The position numbers were made by a program, and so were the translations under genes. From assembly GCF_013410405.1 (NCBI RefSeq), contig NZ_JACCFK010000002.1, forward strand, positions 1,922,001 to 1,986,000: a stretch of 64,000 nucleotides of DNA, read 5' to 3'. The notes beneath the pieces are model-generated. The model worked only from the letters and a program-made list of their open reading frames with translations. It was not told where the DNA came from and made no database searches. Below are positions 60,085-64,000 of this stretch, in pieces (the first letter of the stretch is position 1; every line of letters begins with the position of its first letter). The stretch comes from Amycolatopsis endophytica (GTDB lineage Bacteria; Actinomycetota; Actinomycetes; Mycobacteriales; Pseudonocardiaceae).

Positions 60085-62757
60085 ATGGCTGGCATGTCGA
60101 TGCGTAGAGCTGGCGCCGTTGTCGTCGTGACGATCAGGGTGCTTCGCGGGTTGCTCGCCGCAGTGGTCCTGCTTGCTCTGCTCGGCGGTCTGCCGTGGGC
60201 GCTCATCCGATTCGTCGGGTGGCCCCTGCCGGACCACCTGCCGACCTTGGCGGAGATCGAAGGCGTTTTGCTCGGCCCCATGACCGCAACCTTCCTGCTG
60301 AGCTTCCTCGCCTGCCTCAGCTGGGGGGTGTGGGCGCTGTTCGCGGTGGACGTGGCTCGCTGCGCCGTCGACATGGTGCGCGGCATGCGCGTCCCCGACG
60401 TGGTTGCAGCCGGCCCAGTCCGCCGGGCTAGCGCTGCTCTCGTCGGTGCGATCCTGATCGCGATCGTGGGTCAGCGCTTCGACCAGGGCGTCACCACGGG
60501 GACGAACTTGAGCGCCGAGTTCGTCGCTGCCTCCGACGTGAGGGGCGTCGCCTATGAGCAGAACAACGCCGAGGAGGCTGTCACGGCGAGGACCGTGGTG
60601 GCCCTTGCGCCGGACCCGAAAACCGGCGTGCACGACTCGCTGTGGCGCATCGCCGAGCGCACGCTCGGAGACGGCAAACGCTGGCCGGAGATCTTCGACC
60701 TCAACCGAGGCAAACCGCAGCCCAACGGAGGCTTCTTCGACCGGCCCAGCTTGATTTTCCCCGGCGAGGAGTTCAGGTTGCCGGCTGCCGCGAGCAGCCC
60801 AACGGAGATCAAGCCTCCGTCCGCGGCGGATCCCGCGGAAGAGCCAGCGCACCGCAGCCCCGAACCGAAGCCGCCCGTCCACGACATGCAGCCGCCTCCC
60901 TCAGGTGCTGCGGGGTTCCGGTGGGGCGATGAGCTGTTCGTCGGACTCGGACTCGCGTCCGCGATCAGCACAGCGTTGCTCATCGCGCGACGCCGGCGCC
61001 GGCGCCGCTACCGACCCGGCAGCGGCGACCGTAGTGACCTGCCCGTCGCGCCGGTGGTGTACGAGCTACGCCTGGCCCATCTGCGAGCCACCCAGGAGGA
61101 CGAGTCGGAAGCGCCCGCCAACGAGCTGCCGAACGGGCCGGAACCGCTGCGCGCGCAGGACAGCACTCTGCCCGTCGGCATACGCGACGGCCGGGAGCTC
61201 GCGTTGGACCTCGCCGCGGTCCGCGGACTCGGCCTCATCGGCGAGGGCGCACCAGCTGCGGCACGGGCACTGCTCGTCGCCGCGGCCACCACGGCCTCCG
61301 GGACGCGCGTGATCTGCCCAGCTGAGGACGCGGAGGCCCTGCTGGGCAATCACGCGGACCAGGACCTCCTGCCGACAGGCGTGCAGCTGACCGGCGATCT
61401 TGATGCCGCCCTCGACGACCTCGAAGCCGAGACGCTGTCCCGCGCCCGCCAGACCGCCGATACTCATCCCCAATCATTGCCACCCATCCTGCTCATCGCT
61501 CGGACGCCGGAACGCAACCGAGAACGGGTGCAGGCGGTTCTGGACAACGGCTCGGGCTTCGGCGTGACCGGGGTGCTGCTGGGCCAGTGGCCCGCCGGCG
61601 TCACTGCTTACGTTCGAGACGACGGCACCGTTTCCGCCACCAATCCCGGCCCAGGCGAACGACTCCGCGGCACGCGCATGTTCCGCGTCGGCGACGACCA
61701 CCTCGCCGACTTGCTAGCCCTGCTTCGCCAAGCCGACGCACCGCACGGAGACGACCAGCGGACAACTCTGCTCGAGCAGGAGTCCGATCTCGAGCTCGCC
61801 GCGGGGAAGCGCGCCGGGGAACAGCCCGACGCAGGGCTGGAGATTCTCGGGGCGACAGCCGGCTCTGCTGATCCGGCCGTCGTTCCCCCCGTTTCATCTC
61901 AACAGCGCGGGACCGGACACCAGCAGGACTCGCTTGCGCCGCTGCGAGTCACCGTTCTGGGCCCGGTCCAGGTGTGGTGGCGACCCCAGCCCCCGCCTGC
62001 CGCTGAGGTCGTCGAGAACGAGGTCACCTTTGCATTCCAGCCCCGGGTGCGTGAACTGCTGGTGTTTTTGGCGCTGCACCCGGACGGCGTCAGCCGTGAG
62101 GCACTGACCGCGGCCCTGTGGCCAGCGAGTCCGCCCGAGAAGACGACCAACTCCCTGAACACGAGCCTGAGCCGCCTCCGGCGGGCAGTCAGCGCCGCCA
62201 CCAGTGGCGAACTCACCGACGTGATACTGGCAGGCGAAGGCCGCTACCGCCTCAATCCCGCCCTGGTCGAAGTCGACTACCACTGCTTCGCCGCCGCAGT
62301 GGCTTCGCGGCGCGCGGCCACGACCCAGCACGACCGGATCGACGCCAACCGCCGCACGGTCGAGAGTTACACCGGTCCCCTCGCCGACGGTATGAGTACG
62401 GAATGGATCGAGACCGCCCGGGAATCCATCCGCCGTGACGCCATCGACGCCGTCGCGGCGCTCGCCCGAGCCCTGGTCGACCAGGACCCGCAGCAGACCT
62501 TGGACCTCCTTGAGATCGCCCGCGCCTTCGACCCGCACAACGAGCTGATCTACCGCGATATCATGCGCCTGCAGGAACGCCTCGGACAGGTCGACGCGAT
62601 CCCGCGGACCCTGACGCTGCTCTCCACTTGCCTCGGCGAGGTCGACGAAGAACCCAGCCCGGAAACGATCGGCCTGGCTGACCGATTGCAGCGCCGCCAC
62701 GAAGTCCACGCAGAAGCCGTCGCAACACCCGCAACCGGATACAACCAAGCCGGGTGA
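60085..62757 (+). CDS. Membrane LysM-BTAD regulator, 890 aa
   Basis: Three helices lie near residues 14-36, 68-90 and 112-128, then a LysM domain (about 175-240; HDSLWRIAERTLGDGKRWPE), a fourth helix (about 285-303) followed by Arg-rich RRRRRRRY, a long middle domain, and a C-terminal winged helix plus BTAD module (about 615-870; LLVFLALHPDGVSREALTAA, LNTSLSRLRRAVSAATSGEL). The topology puts a peptidoglycan-binding LysM outside and a SARP-like DNA-binding end inside. At the end of the Tad locus, it may sense envelope state and control pilus genes. Not an antibiotic-cluster SARP by context. Confidence 0.78.
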   Translation: MAGMSMRRAGAVVVVTIRVLRGLLAAVVLLALLGGLPWALIRFVGWPLPDHLPTLAEIEGVLLGPMTATFLLSFLACLSWGVWALFAVDVARCAVDMVRGMRVPDVVAAGPVRRASAALVGAILIAIVGQRFDQGVTTGTNLSAEFVAASDVRGVAYEQNNAEEAVTARTVVALAPDPKTGVHDSLWRIAERTLGDGKRWPEIFDLNRGKPQPNGGFFDRPSLIFPGEEFRLPAAASSPTEIKPPSAADPAEEPAHRSPEPKPPVHDMQPPPSGAAGFRWGDELFVGLGLASAISTALLIARRRRRRRYRPGSGDRSDLPVAPVVYELRLAHLRATQEDESEAPANELPNGPEPLRAQDSTLPVGIRDGRELALDLAAVRGLGLIGEGAPAAARALLVAAATTASGTRVICPAEDAEALLGNHADQDLLPTGVQLTGDLDAALDDLEAETLSRARQTADTHPQSLPPILLIARTPERNRERVQAVLDNGSGFGVTGVLLGQWPAGVTAYVRDDGTVSATNPGPGERLRGTRMFRVGDDHLADLLALLRQADAPHGDDQRTTLLEQESDLELAAGKRAGEQPDAGLEILGATAGSADPAVVPPVSSQQRGTGHQQDSLAPLRVTVLGPVQVWWRPQPPPAAEVVENEVTFAFQPRVRELLVFLALHPDGVSREALTAALWPASPPEKTTNSLNTSLSRLRRAVSAATSGELTDVILAGEGRYRLNPALVEVDYHCFAAAVASRRAATTQHDRIDANRRTVESYTGPLADGMSTEWIETARESIRRDAIDAVAALARALVDQDPQQTLDLLEIARAFDPHNELIYRDIMRLQERLGQVDAIPRTLTLLSTCLGEVDEEPSPETIGLADRLQRRHEVHAEAVATPATGYNQAG

Positions 62758-62789
62758 CCACGAGTGCGCCACGGCGGGATGATCCTCGT

Positions 62790-63311
62790 TCAGGCCGGCC
62801 TCGACGGAAAATCGTCATCGCCCTCGTCCGCGGACGGCCCGCCATGCGGACCGTGCTCGCGGCTGTATTTCTGGGCCTGGGCCAACAAGTCAGAGTGCGC
62901 CCGAGTCCAGGCGATCAGCGGCTCCGCTGCCTCGAGCGCCTCGACGACAGCCGGATTCAAAGAGTATTCGACCTCCGGCGGAAAAGACTTCGTACTGCGC
63001 TCCCGGACGACCAGTCCCTGCATACGCATCTTTTTCAGGGTCCGCGCCAGAATGCTATCGTGCAGGACGGGGTGTTTATCCGTCCAGTTCTCATCGATGA
63101 AATACGAGTTGACCGTGGAAAGAATATCTACCCGACGCAGCGGGCCATCTCGGAGTGCCACGACTATCGCCGGCACCCACTTGTCCCCGAACAGGTTCCT
63201 CAAGTCGTACAGGCCCCGCAGGACCCCGTCGTCTCGCTCCGCCACCACGCCTCCCCACGTGTGCCGACCCGGACCGTCGAGGTACCGACTCACCCTCGTC
63301 GACGAGGGCAC
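62790..63311 (-). CDS. HxlR-like winged-helix regulator, 173 aa
   Basis: The core YDLRNLFGDKWVPAIVVALR, ARTLKKMRMQGLVVRERS and SLNPAVVEALEAAEPLIAWT are HxlR features (KW-x-LLI type helix and wing). Additional N- and C-terminal extensions of 25-30 residues. Starts at ATG 63311; a GTG further in (about 63243) is possible. It converges on the LysM-BTAD gene. Confidence 0.7.
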   Translation of the reverse strand: MPSSTRVSRYLDGPGRHTWGGVVAERDDGVLRGLYDLRNLFGDKWVPAIVVALRDGPLRRVDILSTVNSYFIDENWTDKHPVLHDSILARTLKKMRMQGLVVRERSTKSFPPEVEYSLNPAVVEALEAAEPLIAWTRAHSDLLAQAQKYSREHGPHGGPSADEGDDDFPSRPA

Positions 63312-63925
63312 CTCGACAAGCCCACGCTACGCCAAACGGAGCAACGCGCCCAACCGTAGAACTACTCAATCCACGCTCACCGGGCACTGACGATCAGCAG
63401 CCGAGCTGGCGCGGCAGGGGCGGACCAGACGGGGATCAGCTGGGGGATCAACATGGGGCTCACATCAGGGCTCCGATTAGAGCGCCATCCCCTGCGACAT
63501 CAAAGCACCTGGTCAGGGCACCATCAGGGGATCCGGTGGCACCCCAGACTCGACCCGCCGCAAGGCGGTCAGCACATCAGGGCCGGCCAGGCGGGACAGG
63601 ACGGCGGGCCAGCCGGTCCCGGCCGCAGGCGTCGTTCACCCTCCCACTTCATATTTCGCATACAAATGAACGCCAGCGATTCAATTTACCCCTCTTTATA
63701 AAGATACCCAATTCAACCATTGCGACGACATGGACAGAACTCTGGCCAGCGCAAACAGGACGAAGGGCGAGAGAATTGCGTCAATTCGACAGGGTTCGAA
63801 AACACCGGAAAAGAGTCTTGAAAAAGCACGGCCGAACCTATTGTGCACGGGTCGCGTGTCGAGTCATAATTGATTTGTCGCCGGGGAAACCGGAAATCAT
63901 CCGCAGAACCTGAATGGGGGAACCC
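63312..63925. other. Region without a supportable gene
   Basis: About 614 bp. The first 340 bp are GC-rich with repeated CATCAGGG/CAGGGGAT words; 63640-63900 is clearly AT-richer (for example CTCTTTATAAAGATACCC). Open frames here lack coding bias and ribosome sites. It may hold the promoter of the gene starting at 63926. Confidence 0.5.
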
Positions 63926-64000
63926 ATGGACACCACGCCATTTGTCTGGAATGAGCCCGATGGCAGCACCGTGACCGCGTACCGAATCGCCTTCGACGGC
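63926..64000 (+). CDS. Start of an unidentified CDS (runs off window)
   Basis: ATG 63926 follows a GGGGGA ribosome site. The 25 visible codons begin MDTTPFVWNEPDGSTVTAYR, with no recognisable motif. The frame is open to the window edge. Confidence 0.5.
   Translation, partial: MDTTPFVWNEPDGSTVTAYRIAFDG

Noticed and set aside
60085..62757. SARP regulator as sign of an antibiotic biosynthetic cluster
   Set aside because: No polyketide, peptide-synthetase or tailoring genes are nearby; the LysM/membrane architecture and Tad context argue against it.
63400..63560. Repeated CATCAGGG-like words suggesting a CRISPR array
   Set aside because: Units are irregular in spacing and length, and there are no cas genes.
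63155..63913. 252-codon plus-strand ORF near the right edge
   Set aside because: It runs antisense to the HxlR gene, then through AT-rich DNA, without coding bias or ribosome site.

Overview
High-GC actinobacterial DNA with GTG starts, many ATGA/GTGA stop-start overlaps, MmyB-type and DUF5753-type XRE regulators, Asp23 envelope-stress genes and a Tad pilus locus. The overall content suggests Pseudonocardiaceae (an Amycolatopsis or Pseudonocardia relative). That placement is an inference, because no rRNA or complete tRNA lies in the window.

Layout. (1) 1-20.9 kb is a catabolic region. A partial MFS transporter is followed by a GMC oxidoreductase, an XRE regulator divergent from a DHA2-type exporter, and a FAD monooxygenase. 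A tight eight-gene minus-strand operon (16576 down to 6415) comes next, encoding an alpha/beta hydrolase, enoyl-CoA hydratase, two acyl-CoA dehydrogenases, a luciferase-like monooxygenase, an acyl-CoA ligase, a CocE-type hydrolase and a second acyl-CoA ligase. An AcoR-like regulator sits upstream, and an SDR is divergent from a third acyl-CoA dehydrogenase. Two promoters of this region share an 18-bp motif, GTGTCTCA-N4-TGGACA, a good candidate for the regulator's operator. The substrate cannot be read from sequence; the enzymes fit hydrolysis, CoA activation and beta-oxidation of an ester or an alicyclic/terpenoid acid. (2) 20.9-23.7 kb holds an aldo/keto reductase, a divergent XRE regulator and an unknown protein. 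(3) 23.7-27.7 kb is a mobile-element scar. It has a 45-bp 3' fragment of tRNA-Val(CAC) (an att core) with a decayed second copy, strong palindromes, a frameshifted GNAT-PIN protein, an ASCH gene with a leaderless promoter and LexA-like box, and remnants of an HTH protein and a DUF2637 plasmid-type gene. (4) 27.8-33.8 kb has LapA, a B12-binding radical SAM protein, a six-gene Asp23/AmaP operon, DUF5994 and a GNAT protein. (5) 33.9-37.1 kb is a graveyard of gene fragments plus an intact 29-residue membrane protein. (6) 37.5-44.1 kb is an arsenic island: ArsR-acetyltransferase fusion, two flavoproteins, ArsM, ArsR, ACR3 and ArsC. (7) 44.2-49.4 kb has a small GntR, an XRE-DUF5753 protein with a palindrome upstream, and a block of phosphotransferase, CxxC protein, glycine-rich-domain protein, XRE regulator and HD hydrolase. 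(8) 49.5-62.8 kb is a Tad pilus locus split by an IS630 insertion, with a frameshifted CpaF ATPase, ending in a membrane LysM-BTAD regulator. (9) The right edge has an HxlR-like regulator, about 600 bp without a convincing gene, and the start of another CDS.

The best candidate for something undescribed is the GNAT-PIN-(PUA-like) protein paired with the ASCH gene that has a LexA-like box over its -10.
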